Below, piece after piece: positions 24,571 to 38,142 of a stretch of DNA of 38,142 bases. Origin of the DNA: Mycobacterium sp. 852002-10029_SCH5224772 (GTDB lineage: Bacteria; Actinomycetota; Actinomycetes; Mycobacteriales; Mycobacteriaceae). A program made the position numbers and the translations under genes. The notes below the pieces were generated by a model, which searched no databases, had not been told where the DNA came from, and saw only the letters and a program-made list of their open reading frames with translations. The first letter of the stretch is position 1; each line of letters opens with the position of its first letter. The stretch is taken from NCBI RefSeq assembly GCF_001667315.1, contig NZ_LZHT01000122.1, forward strand, positions 1 to 38,142. The letters are read 5' to 3'.

Positions 24571-24574
24571 AATT

Positions 24575-24805
24575 GTGAGCATCAATCCATTCGACGACGA
24601 CAACGGCAGCTTTTTCGTCCTGGTGAACGACGAAGAGCAACACAGCTTGTGGCCGGCCTTCGCCGATGTTCCAGCGGGCTGGAAGGTGGTACACGGGGAA
24701 GCCGACCGAGCTGCGTGTTTGGAGTACATCGAGCAGCATTGGCCCGACATCAGGCCGAAGAGCCTGCGGGACAAGCTCGCAACGGGTCGGGGTTTTGACC
24801 AGTAA
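24575..24805 (+). CDS. mbtH: MbtH-like protein
   Basis: Small cytoplasmic partner that binds NRPS adenylation domains and supports their folding or activity. From GTG 24575 it has 76 residues, the normal size. It matches the family closely: NPFDDDNGSFFVLVNDEEQHSLWP (4-27), FADVPAGWKVVHGEADRAACLEYIEQHW and WPDIRPKSL, with the conserved tryptophans of the adenylation-domain binding groove (SLWP, GWKVV, HWPDIRP). It is first in the operon, with 44 bases to the mps1 ATG, and presumably serves the adenylation domains of Mps1 and Mps2. In M. smegmatis and MAC an mbtH-like gene occupies the same place in the GPL locus. Confidence 0.95.
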   Translation: MSINPFDDDNGSFFVLVNDEEQHSLWPAFADVPAGWKVVHGEADRAACLEYIEQHWPDIRPKSLRDKLATGRGFDQ

Positions 24806-24849
24806 CCAGCCGGGGTACGGGGCGGGTGGGTGGAGACTTGGGGGAGTCG

Positions 24850-27800
24850 ATGGAGAGGGATGATCGGACGCTGCCACTAACACGCGGGCAGCTTGACATC
24901 TGGCTATCCCAAGAAGCCGGTTTCGCCGGCACCCAGTGGCAGCTCGGCCTCCTCGTCAAAATCGACGGCCCGGTCCGTCGCGACGCTTTTCAGCAGGCAC
25001 TCACCCAAGCGGTCGGCGAAGCCGAACCCGGCAGGGTCTCGTTCTTCGAGGTCGACGGCCAGGTCGTCCAGAAGCCGATCGACTACCCCCACGTCGAGCT
25101 CGAGTTTCACGACCTGACGGGCGCGGCGGATCCGGTGCAGGAAGCCCGCGAGATGTCTTCCGCCATCCAGCGCACCCCGCTGCCGTTGAACGGCCAAATG
25201 TTCAAATTCGTGCTATTTCAAACTGGGCACGAGGAATTCTATTTGTTTGGGTGCTGCCACCACATTGCCATCGACGGCCTGGGCATGGCCTTGGTTTGCC
25301 GTCGGGTCGCGACCATTTATTCCGCAATGGTGGCGGGAAAGCCAATTCCCGACGCCTACTTCGGTTCGGCACAGGACTTGGTCGACCTCGAGTCCGGGTA
25401 TGAGGCTTCCGAGGACTACGTCGAAGACCGGGCCTACTGGAGCGAACACCTCCCGCCGGAGAGTGGACCGGTCGATCAACTGCCCGACGCGGGCAGCGAG
25501 CGCGACCACTACTCGCCGTCCGCGTCAGTCCAGTTGGACCCCTCGGTGGCCAACCGGATCAAGGAGCTGTCTAAAAAGCTGGCCATCCGCCGGTTTTCGG
25601 TCACCACCGCCGCCTGCGCCCTTTTGGTGCGCGGCTGGTCGGGCAGCGGCTCGGAGGTGGCGCTGGACTTCCCGGTCAGCCGGCGAGTGCGTCCGGAGTC
25701 GAAAACCCTTCCCGCAATGCTGGCCGGCGTCGTGCCGCTGGTGCTGACGACCGAGCCGGAGTCGACGGTCGCCGATTTCTGCAGGCACGTGGACAAGCGG
25801 ATTCGCGAACTACTGCAACATCAGCGCTTCCCGGTGCACACCCTCGAGGGCGACGGGTTGCGGCAGGCGCCGAACCGGGTCGGGATCAACTTCATCCCGT
25901 CGCGACTGACTCTGGACCTGGCCGGCTCTCGGGCGACGGCGTCATACACGAACCACGGCCCGGTCGGGCACTTCGGCTTGTTTTTCCTCGGCGCCGGTGA
26001 CCAGCTCTTCCTCAGCACCGCGGGCCCGGGTCAACCGTTCGCGAGTTTCGGCGTCGCCGACCTGGCGGGCCGCCTGCAGCAGATTCTGGAGGCGATGACC
26101 GCCGACCCGGAACGGCCGCTGTCGTCGATCGATCTGCTCACCCCCGACGAGCCCGCGCTCATCGACCAGTGGAGCAACCGGCCGGCATTGGCCGAGCCCG
26201 CGCCCGCCCCGGTGTCGATTCCCGTCGCGTTCGCCGAACACGTGCAGCGCACCCCCGACGCGCTGGCGGTGACCTTCGGCGCCCACTCCCTGACGTACGC
26301 GGAGCTCGACGAGGCGTCCAACCGGCTGGGGCACCTGCTCGCCGACCACGGCGTGGGCCCGGGCGACTGTGTGGCAGTGATGTTCCCCCGGTGCGCGGAC
26401 GCTATCGTCTCGATGCTGGCGGTGCTCAAGACCGGGGCGGCCTACGTGCCGATCGACCCTGCGCACGCGTCGTCGCGGATGGACTTCGTGCTCGAAGATG
26501 CCGCACCCAGCGCGGTGATCACCACGGCGGACCTGCGTTCGCGGCTGGACGACCATGATGTCCTCGTCGTCGATGTGCACGACCCCGCCATCGACACCCA
26601 GCCCAGCACCGCGCTGCCGAACCCGGCCCCCGAGAACGTCGCCTACATCATCTACACGTCCGGAACCACCGGCACGCCCAAAGGCGTTGCCATTCCTCAT
26701 CTCAACGTCACCTGGCTGACCGAGTCGCTCGACGCCGCCTTGCCCCCCGGAAATGTGTGGACGCAAAGCCATTCCGCGGCCTTCGACTTCTCGGTGTGGG
26801 AGATCTTCGGCGCGTTGCTGCGGGGCAGGCGGCTCCTGGTGGTGCCCGAATCGGTGGCGTCCTCCCCGCAGGACTTCCACGACTTGCTGGTCGCGGAGAA
26901 AGTCAGCGTGCTGACCCAGACCCCGTCGGCGGTGGCGATGCTGCCGGCCGAGGGCCTGGAATCCACGGCGTTGGTGGTAGCCGGCGAGGCCTGCCCGACC
27001 GACGTCGTCGACCGGTGGGCGGCGCCCGGGCGGGTGATGATCGATGCCTACGGCCCGACCGAGACCACGGTCTGCGCGTCGATCAGCACGCCGCTGACGC
27101 CTGGCTCGCCGGTGGTGCCGATCGGGTCCCCGATCGCCGGGGCCGCGATGTTCGTGCTCGACAAGTGGCTGCAGCCGGTGCCCGCCGGTGTGGTCGGCGA
27201 GCTGTACCTGGCGGGTCGCGGCGTCGGACATGGCTACGTGCGCCGCGCCGGGCTGACGGCCTCGCGGTTTGTGGCCAACCCCTTTGGCGGCCCGGGCGCG
27301 CGGATGTACCGCACCGGCGACCTGGTGTGCTGGGGTCCCGACGGGCAACTGCAGTACCTGGGCCGCGCCGACGAGCAGGTCAAGATACGCGGCTACCGCA
27401 TCGAACTCGGCGAGATCCAGGCGGTGTTGGCCGGCCTCGACGGGGTGGACCAGGCCGCGGTGATCGCCCGCGAGGACCGCCCCGGCGACAAGCGCCTGGT
27501 CGGCTACATCGCCGGGACCGCCGACCCCGCGGAGCTGCGCGCCCAGCTGGCCGCCAAGCTGCCGCCCTACATGGTGCCGACCGCGGTGATGGTGCTCGAC
27601 GCCCTGCCGCTGACCGGCAACAACAAGCTCGACAAGCGCGCCCTGCCCTCGCCGGAATACACCGCGGGCGAGTACCGGGCCCCGGCCGACGCGATCGAGG
27701 AGATCCTGGCCGACATCTACGCCCAGGTGCTGGGGGTGGAGCGCGTCGGCGTCGACGACTCCTTCTTCGACCTGGGCGGCGACAGCATCCTGTCGATGCA

Positions 27801-30800
27801 GGTGGTGTCCCGGGCCCGAGCGGCCGGCGTGATCTGCCGTCCCCGGGATGTGTTCGTCGAGCAGACGGTGGCCCGCCTGGCGCGGGTGTCCGAGGTGGCG
27901 GTCGACGGCGAACTGGGCGCGGGCGACGAGGGGATCGGGCCGGTGGTGGCCACCCCGATCATGCGCTGGCTGCAGACCATTGACGGACCGATCGACGAGT
28001 TCAACCAGGCCATGGTGTTGGCGGCGCCCGCGGGCGTGAGCCCCGACGACGTGGCGGTGGTGCTGCAGGCCCTGCTGGATCGCCATCCCATGCTGCGGCT
28101 TCGCGTGCAGGACGACGGCGCCGGCGGCTGGTCGCTCGAGGCCCCCGAGGCGGGTTCGGTGCAGGCGAGCGACTGCCTGCGCACGGTCGACGCGCTCTCC
28201 GACGCGGATTTGGTCGAGGCCCGCTCGCGGCTCAACATCGCCGACGGAGTGATGCTGAGCGCGGTATGGGCAAGCGCGACAAGCCAATTGGCGTTGATCA
28301 TCCACCACCTGGCCGTTGACGGTGTGTCGTGGCGGACCATGATCGAGGACCTCAACATCGCCTGGGCCCAGCATCACAACGCCCAACCGGTGGCGTTGCC
28401 GGCGCCCGGCACGTCGTTCGCCCGGTGGTCGTCGCTGCTGGCCGAGCACGCGAAGGATCCGGCGGTCCTCGAGCACGCCGACGCGTGGCGGCAGGTGGCC
28501 GCCACCCCGGCGGTGCTGCCGGCGGTCCAACCGGAGGACACATACGCCAACGCCGGGCAGTTGTCGGCGTCGCTGGATGTCGAGACCACCCGCCTGTTGT
28601 TGGGGGAGGTGCCGGCGGCGTTTCACGCCGGCGTGCAAGACATCCTGCTGATCGCGTTCGGGTTGGCGTTCACCGAATTCCTGGGTGAGGCGGCCCCGAT
28701 CGGCATCGACATCGAAGGACACGGGCGCAACGAAGAGATCGCGTCGCGCGTGGATCTGTCCCGCACCGTGGGCTGGTTCACCACGAAATACCCTGCGGCA
28801 CTGTCGATCACCGGCGGGCTGGACTGGTCGAAGGTGGCCGCCGGCGATGCCGCGCTGGGCGCGGTGATCAAGGACGCCAAGGAGCAACTGCGCGCCCTGC
28901 CCGACGGACTGACTTACGGGCTGCTGCGCTACCTGAACACCGAGGTCGACCTGCAGGGCTCGGACCCCGCGATCGGGTTCAACTACCTGGGCCGGCTGGC
29001 CGCGGGGGCCGACCTGTCCGAGGACTTGTGGCGCGTCAGCGAGGACAGCCTGACGTCGGCCGCGGTGGCGACGGCGGTGGCGATGCCGTTGGCGCACACG
29101 GTGGAACTCAACGCCGGCACCATGGACACCGAGGCCGGCCCGCTCCTGCACGCCAACTGGCGGTGGGCGACCTCGGCGCTGACCGACGAGCAAGTAAACC
29201 GGTTGAGCCAGTTGTGGTTTGAGGCCCTGGCCGGAATCTGCGCGCACGTACGCGGCGGTGGCGGCGGGTTGACCCCGTCCGACATTGCGCCGGTCCGATT
29301 GGACCAGCAGCAGATCGACGAGCTGTGCCGCCTGCACCAGATCGTCGACGTGCTGCCGCTGAGCCCGGTGCAGCAGGGGCTGTTGTTCCACACCAGCTTC
29401 GCGGCCGAACTCGAAGACCTCTACGCGGTGCAGCTCGGCATCACCGTGAGCGGCAGCCTGGACCAGCACCGGCTGCGCGAGGCCGTGCAGACCGCGGTCA
29501 ACCGCCACCCCAACCTGGTGGCCCGCTTCGTCGACGAATTCGGCGAGCCGGTGCAGATCATCCCGGCCGAGCCGGTGATGGCTTGGCGCTACGTCGAATT
29601 GGACGCCGGTGAGGTCGATCAACAGCTCGAGCAGCTGGCCGCCGACGAGCGCACCGCCGTGTGCGACCTGGCCGGCCAACCCGCCTTCCGGGCCGCGTTG
29701 ATCCGCATCGCCGACGACCGGCACCGGCTGCTGTTCACCATCCACCACATCGTGATCGACGGCTGGTCGCTGCCCGTCCTGCTGCGGGAGGTCTTCGCCG
29801 GCTATTACGGGCAGCGGCTGCCCGCGCCCCCGTCGTACCGCAGCTACCTGATGTGGCTGGCGGCTCAGGATCGCGCCGCCGCCCAGGCGGCCTGGGGCGA
29901 GGCGCTCGACGGGTTCGAAGCCCCCACGCTGGTGGCCCCGCCGGGCAAGATCGGGCGGCGCGCCGTTGCCGCCTATACGGTTTCGGCGGACACCACGCGG
30001 GCGCTCGGCGAGCTGGCCCGCTCCAGTCGCACCACCATCAGCACCGTGCTACAGGGTGCGTGGGCGCAGCTGCTGACGTGGCTGACCGGGCAGCACGACG
30101 TCGCCTTCGGCACCGCGGTGTCGGGCCGGCCCACCGAGTTGGCCGGCGCGGACGCCATGGTCGGGTTGCTGATCAACACCGTGCCGGTGCGCGCCGACAT
30201 CGCCGCCGCGACCACGGTTACCGACCTGCTCGAGCAGCTGCAACGCTCCCACGCCGAAACCCTTGAGCATGAGCACTTGGCGCTGGGCGAGATTCACCGG
30301 CTCACCGGACACGACCAGCTGTTCGACACCCTCTTCCTGTACGAGAATTACCCGATCGACGCCGGCGCGCTGCTAGGCGTCCAGGAGCTGGCGGTCACCG
30401 AGTTCAGCAGCCGCGAATTCAACCACTACCCGCTGTCAGTGGTGGCCACGCCGGGCCACGAACTGAGCCTGCGCGTCGAATACGACACCGAGGTCTTCGA
30501 CGCGGCCGCCATCGAAACGCTGATCGAGCGGTTGCGCCACGTGATGGCCGCCATGACCGCCGATCCCGCGCAACGGCTTTCGTCGATCGATCTGCTCGAT
30601 CCTGCCGACCACGAACGACTCGACGAGTGGGGCAACCGGGCCGTGCTGGCCCGGCGGCCCACCGGGCAGGAGTCGATTCCGGCGTTGTTCGCCGCGCAGG
30701 TCGCCCGCGCCGCCGACGCGGCCGCGATCACCTGCGGCGAGCGTTCGTTCACCTACCGCGAGGTCGAAGAGTCGGCAAACCGGTTGGCGCACTTGCTTGT

Positions 30801-33800
30801 TGGGCAGGGCGCGGGCCCCGGCGAGCGGGTCGCCGTGGTGATCCCACGGTCGGCCGAAGCGGTGATCGCGATCTTCGCGGTGCTCAAGACCGGGGCCGCC
30901 TACGTGCCGATCGACCCCAGCGTCCCCGCGGCGCGCCTCGAGTTCGTCCTCGGCGATGCCGCGCCGATCGCGGCGGTGACCACCGCCGAGGTGCGACCGC
31001 AGTTGAACGGGTTCACCGGGCAGATCATCGACATCGACGACCCCGCGATCGGCAGCCAGCCCGCGACCGGGCTGCCGGTGCCGTCGCCGGACAACATCGC
31101 CTACATCATCTACACCTCGGGCACGACGGGAACGCCCAAGGGCGTGGCCATCCCGCACCGCAACGTCACGTTGCTGCTGGAGACACTCGATGCTCAGCTG
31201 GGGTTGGGCCAGGTGTGGACGCAATGTCACTCGCTGGCGTTCGACTTCTCGGTGTGGGAGGTATTCGGGTCGCTGCTGTACGGCGGGCGCCTGGTGGTGG
31301 TGCCCGACGCGGTGGTGCGCTCCGCGGAAGACTTGCACGCGTTGCTGGTTCGCGAACAGGTCAGCGTGCTCAGCCAGACCCCGTCGGCGTTCTATGCGCT
31401 GCAGAGTGCCGACGCGTTGGCGCCGGAGCTGGGTGAGCAGCTGAAGTTGCAGACGGTGGTGTTCGGTGGCGAGGCCTTGGAGCCGCACCGCTTGGCGACA
31501 TGGCTACATCACCACCCCGGGTTGCCCCGCATGATCAACATGTACGGCATCACCGAGACCACGGTGCACGCCTCGTTCCGCGAAATCCTCGGCGGCGACC
31601 TCGACAGCAACGTCAGCCCCATCGGGGTGCCGCTGGCCAACCTCGGCTTCTTCGTGCTCGACGGCTGGCTGCGTCCGGTGCCCGTCGGGGTGGTGGGTGA
31701 GCTCTACGTCGCCGGCGGCGGACTGGCCACCGGCTATGTCGGCCGACCCGGGTTGTCGGCCACCCGATTCGTGGCCTGCCCGTACGGGGCCCCCGGGGCG
31801 CGCATGTATCGCACCGGCGACCTCGTCCGCTGGAGCGCCGACGGGCAGCTGCAGTACATGGGCCGCGCCGACGAGCAGGTCAAGATCCGCGGCTACCGCA
31901 TCGAACTCGGCGAAATCCAGGCCGCCCTCGCCTCGCTCACCGGGGTCGAGCACGCCGCCGTGATCGCCCGCGAGGACCGCCCCGGCGACAAGCGCCTGGT
32001 CGGCTACGTGACCGGCACCGCCGACCCCGCCGAGGCGCGGGCCCAACTCAGCGAACGGCTGCCCGGCTACATGGTGCCCTCGGCGGTGGTGGTGCTCGAG
32101 ACGCTGCCGTTGACCGTCAACGGCAAGCTCGACACCCGCGCCCTGCCGGCACCGGAATACCAAGACGTCGACCGGTACCGCGCACCGGCGAGCGCCATCG
32201 AGGAAATCCTGGCCGGCATCTACGCCCAGGTGCTGGGCGTCGAGCGCGTCGGCGTCGACGACTCCTTCTTCGATCTCGGCGGCGACAGCATCCTGTCGAT
32301 GCAGGTGGTGGCCCGCGCCAGGGCCGCCGGCGTCGTGTGCCGCCCGCGGGACGTCTTCACCGAGCAGACCGTCGCCCGCCTGGCGCGGGTCGCCACGATC
32401 GCCAGCCCCGAGGACGACGTGGTCGACGAGGGGACCGGCCCGGTGGTGGCCACCCCGATCATGCGCTGGCTGCAGGACATGGACGGCCCCGTCGAGCAGT
32501 TCAACCAGACCATGGTGCTGGCGGCGCCCGCCGACGTCACCGCCGACGACGTGGCGGTGGTGCTGCAGGCGTTGCTGGACCGGCACGCGATGCTGCGCGT
32601 GCGCGTCGAGGACGACGGCGTGGGCGGGTGGTCGTTCGAGGTACCCGAGGCGGGCTCGGTGCAGGCCGGCGACTGCCTGGAGACGGTCGAGGTGTTGTCC
32701 GGGGCGGAGCTGGTCGAGGCCCGGTCGCGGCTGAACCTGGCCGACGGCCTGGTGCTCAGCGCGGTATGGGCAAGTGCCACAAACCAATTGGCGTTGATCA
32801 TTCACCACCTGGCCATCGACGGCGTGTCGTGGCGGACCGTGATCGAGGACCTCAACATCGCCTGGGCGCAGCATCACAGCGGCCAGCCGGTGGCATTGCC
32901 GGTGGGCGGCACCTCGTTCGCCCGGTGGTCGTCGCTGCTGGACGAGCACGCGCGCCGCCCCGAGGTGGTCGAACGGGCCGAACAGTGGCGGCAGGTGGCC
33001 GCGACCCCGGCGGTGCTGCCGGCCGCGCAGCCCGAGGACACCTACGCCAACGCCGGGCAACTGTCGGCGTCGCTGGACGTCGAGACGACACGCCTGCTGC
33101 TCGGTGAGGTGCCCGCGGCGTTTCACGCTGGGGTGCAAGACATTTTGCTGATCGCCTTCGGGTTGGCCTGGACGCAGTTCGTGGGCACCGGCGCGCCGAT
33201 CGCCATCGACGTGGAAGGTCACGGGCGCCAGGAGGAGCTGGGCCCGCAGGTGGACCTGTCGCGCACGGTGGGCTGGTTCACCGCCAAATACCCGGTGGCG
33301 CTGCGCGTCGGGGGCCTGTCCTGGGGCCAGGTGATCGGTGGCGACGCGGCGCTGGGCCCGGTCATCAAGGACGCCAAGGAGCAACTGCGCGCCCTGCCCG
33401 ACGGCCTCAGCTACGGGCTGCTGCGTTACCTGAATCCTGATGTGGACCTTGGCAATTCGGATCCCGCCATCAGCTTCAACTACCTGGGCCGCCTCGGCGG
33501 CGGGGCCGCCGACCTCTCGCCCGACCTGTGGCAGCTGAGCGAGGACAGCTTCGCGCTGGCCGGTGCGGCCGGGGCGCTGACCCTGCCGTTGCCGCACACC
33601 GTGGAGCTCAACGCCGGCACCATGGACACCGCCGACGGCCCGCACCTGCAGGCCAACTGGACGTGGGCGCCCTCGGCGCTGGACGAAAAGCAAATCGGCA
33701 AGCTCAGCGAACTATGGTTCGACGCCCTGGCCGGCATCTGCGCGCACGTGCAGGCCGGTGGCGGCGGGTTGACCCCGTCCGACCTCGCCCCCGCCCGGCT

Positions 33801-35096
33801 GACCCAGCGGGACATCGACGAACTGCAGCAGCAGCACCGCGTCGCCGACGTGCTGCCGCTGACGCCGCTGCAGCAGGGGCTGCTGTTCCACACCGGCACC
33901 GCACAGGGCGGTGACGACCTCTACGCCGTGCAGCTCGACATCTCGGTGGCCGGCGCCATCGACCCGGAGCGGCTGCGCGAGGCGGTGCAGACCGTCATCA
34001 CCCGCCACCCCAACGTGGTGGCCCGCTTCAGCGAGGACTTCGGCGAGCCGGTGCAGGTTCTCTCGGCCGACCCGGAGCTGGCCTGGCAGTACGTCGAGCT
34101 GGACGCCGGCGGCGGCGTCGACCAACACGACGACCAGATCGAGCAGCTCTCGGCCGCCGAACGCGTCGCCGTCTGCGACCTGGCGGGCAAGCCGCCGTTC
34201 CGGGGCGCGCTGATCCGCACCGGGGACGACACCTACCGGTTCGTGCTGACCAACCACCACATCGTGCTCGACGGCTGGTCCAAGCCGGTCCTGCTGCAGG
34301 AGATCTTCGCCAGCTACTTCGGGGTGCGGCTACCCGCGCCGGTGCCCTACCGCAGCTTCATCACCTGGCTGTCCGAGCAGGACCGCGCCGCCGCCCAGGC
34401 GGCATGGCGCGAGGTGCTCGCCGGTTTCGACACCCCCACGCTGGTGGGGCCGTCGGGGCGGATGGGGCTCGGTCCGCGCGGCGTCGCCGAGTTCGGAGTC
34501 TCCGCGGAGACCAGCCGCCTGCTCGGCGAACTGGCCCGCTCGTGCCGCACGACCGTCAGCACCGTGCTGCAGGCGGCCTGGGCGCAGCTGCTGATGTGGC
34601 TGACCGGCCAGCATGATGTGGTCTTCGGCACTGCGGTTTCGGGCCGGCCGACCGATTTGGCCGGGTCCGAGTCCATGGTCGGCCTGCTGATCAACACCGT
34701 TCCGGTGCGCGCGACCATCGGCGCCGAAACCACCATCGCCGACCTGCTTGACCAGCTACAAAGCACCTACACCAGCACCCTGGACCACCAGCACCTGGCA
34801 CTGAATGAAATCCATCGTGTAACGGGACACGACCAAATTTTCGACACAATGTTCGTGTACGAGAACTATCCCCTCGATACTGCCGCGCTATCGGCCGTGG
34901 ACGAGTTAACTATTAGTGGATTCACGAATCGGGAATACAACCACTACCCGCTTTCGGTACAAGCCGTGCCGGGCCATGAAATTGGCCTTCGCGTCGAGTT
35001 CGACACCGACGTGTTCGGCGAGGCGAGGATCGAGAAGCTGGTCGAGCGTTTCAAGCGGGTGCTGGAAGCCATGACCGTGGACTTGGAGGAGCAGTC

Positions 35097-35100
<4 letters not shown>
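24850..35100 (+). CDS. mps1: GPL non-ribosomal peptide synthetase Mps1 (C-A-T-E-C-A-T-E-C)
   Basis: Builds the first part of the GPL lipopeptide. From ATG 24850 it has 3416 residues; GTG 24826 would add eight. Domains: C1 (1-440; HHIAIDG 137-143), A1 (455-960; YTSGTTGTPKG 602-612), T1 (Ser979 in GGDS), E1 (1030-1475; HHLAVDG from 1152), C2 (1490-1935; HHIVIDG from 1632), A2 (1950-2440; YTSGTTGTPKG from 2088), T2 (Ser2480), E2 (2530-2980; HHLAIDG from 2652), C3 (2990-3416; HHIVLDG 3136-3142). Aligned by eye to GrsA, the specificity residues read D-F-W-T-V-A-A-V-C for A1, close to Phe codes, and D-F-W-S-V-G-M-V-H for A2, a Thr code. With the E domains this gives D-Phe and D-allo-Thr. C1 is divergent from C2 and C3 and probably joins the fatty acyl chain to Phe. 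C3 serves the first A domain of Mps2. The MAC name is pstA. Confidence 0.95.

Positions 35101-38142
<3,042 letters not shown>

Larger units (their letters stand above)
23892..24574. promoter_or_regulatory. Divergent control region between mmpS4 and mbtH-mps
   Basis: 683 bases separate the export operon (minus) from the peptide-synthetase operon (plus), so promoters for both must lie here or nearby. I see no gene with family motifs. Features seen are a 12-base palindrome at 24403-24414, a GC-rich dyad at 24504-24515 and GGAG before mbtH. The part 24300-24420 is relatively AT-rich (GCGATATTTCGCAATC, GTGAATTAAG) compared with the coding DNA around it. No regulator gene is present in the window. 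Confidence 0.6.

Noticed and set aside
25942..29748. Minus-strand 1268-codon open frame inside mps1
   Set aside because: Very long, but the translation is His/Arg/Gly/Val-rich without domains. It arises from the strong codon bias of the NRPS on the other strand. The same holds for 31504-33693 and 35952-37733.

Overview
The window looks like part of the glycopeptidolipid (GPL) locus of a slow-growing mycobacterium, most likely of the Mycobacterium avium complex (MAC). The evidence is gene content and order: a gtfB-type GPL glycosyltransferase, a block of sugar genes, a drrA-B-C ABC exporter, an mmpS-mmpL-mmpL transport set, then divergently mbtH and the GPL peptide synthetases mps1 and mps2. 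In MAC the gtfB-to-drrC interval is the serovar-specific region. Both ends of the window are cut inside genes: gtfB lacks its C-terminus and mps2 its 3' part.

Layout. (1) 1-1087: gtfB, minus strand. (2) 1289-14603: a compact serovar cassette whose base composition is visibly lower in G+C than the flanks, especially 2746-3432, 12539-13402 and 13875-14603. It holds an HlpA-like glycosyltransferase, UDP-glucose 6-dehydrogenase (UDP-glucuronate supply), an NDP-sugar SDR enzyme, a coupled CDP-sugar operon (glucose-1-phosphate cytidylyltransferase, CDP-glucose 4,6-dehydratase, RmlC-like epimerase, C-methyltransferase), and several more methyltransferase-like proteins. (3) 14681-17156: drrC, drrB, drrA. 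(4) 17396-23891: mmpL4b, mmpL4a and an mmpS with an extended N-terminus. (5) 23892-24574: divergent control region. (6) 24575 to the end: mbtH, mps1 (C-A-T-E-C-A-T-E-C) and mps2 (A-T-E and onward).

How the parts work together. Mps1/Mps2 with MbtH build the D-Phe-D-allo-Thr-D-Ala-alaninol core; my reading of the specificity residues fits Phe then Thr for the first two modules. MmpS/MmpL and DrrABC-like proteins probably handle export. The cassette decorates the core: it should make UDP-glucuronic acid and a CDP-activated, C-methyl-branched 6-deoxyhexose, transfer them, and O-methylate the product. Branched, O-methylated deoxyhexoses and glucuronic acid are known from certain MAC serovar GPLs, but the exact antigen cannot be read from sequence.

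The most unusual points are the CDP-linked branched-sugar pathway in a GPL locus, two different C-methyltransferase-type proteins, a MycE-like methyltransferase that has lost its metal/catalytic signature, an unrecognised protein translationally coupled to the cytidylyltransferase, the split of the synthetase exactly in a C-A linker, and perfect palindromes in the divergent promoter regions.
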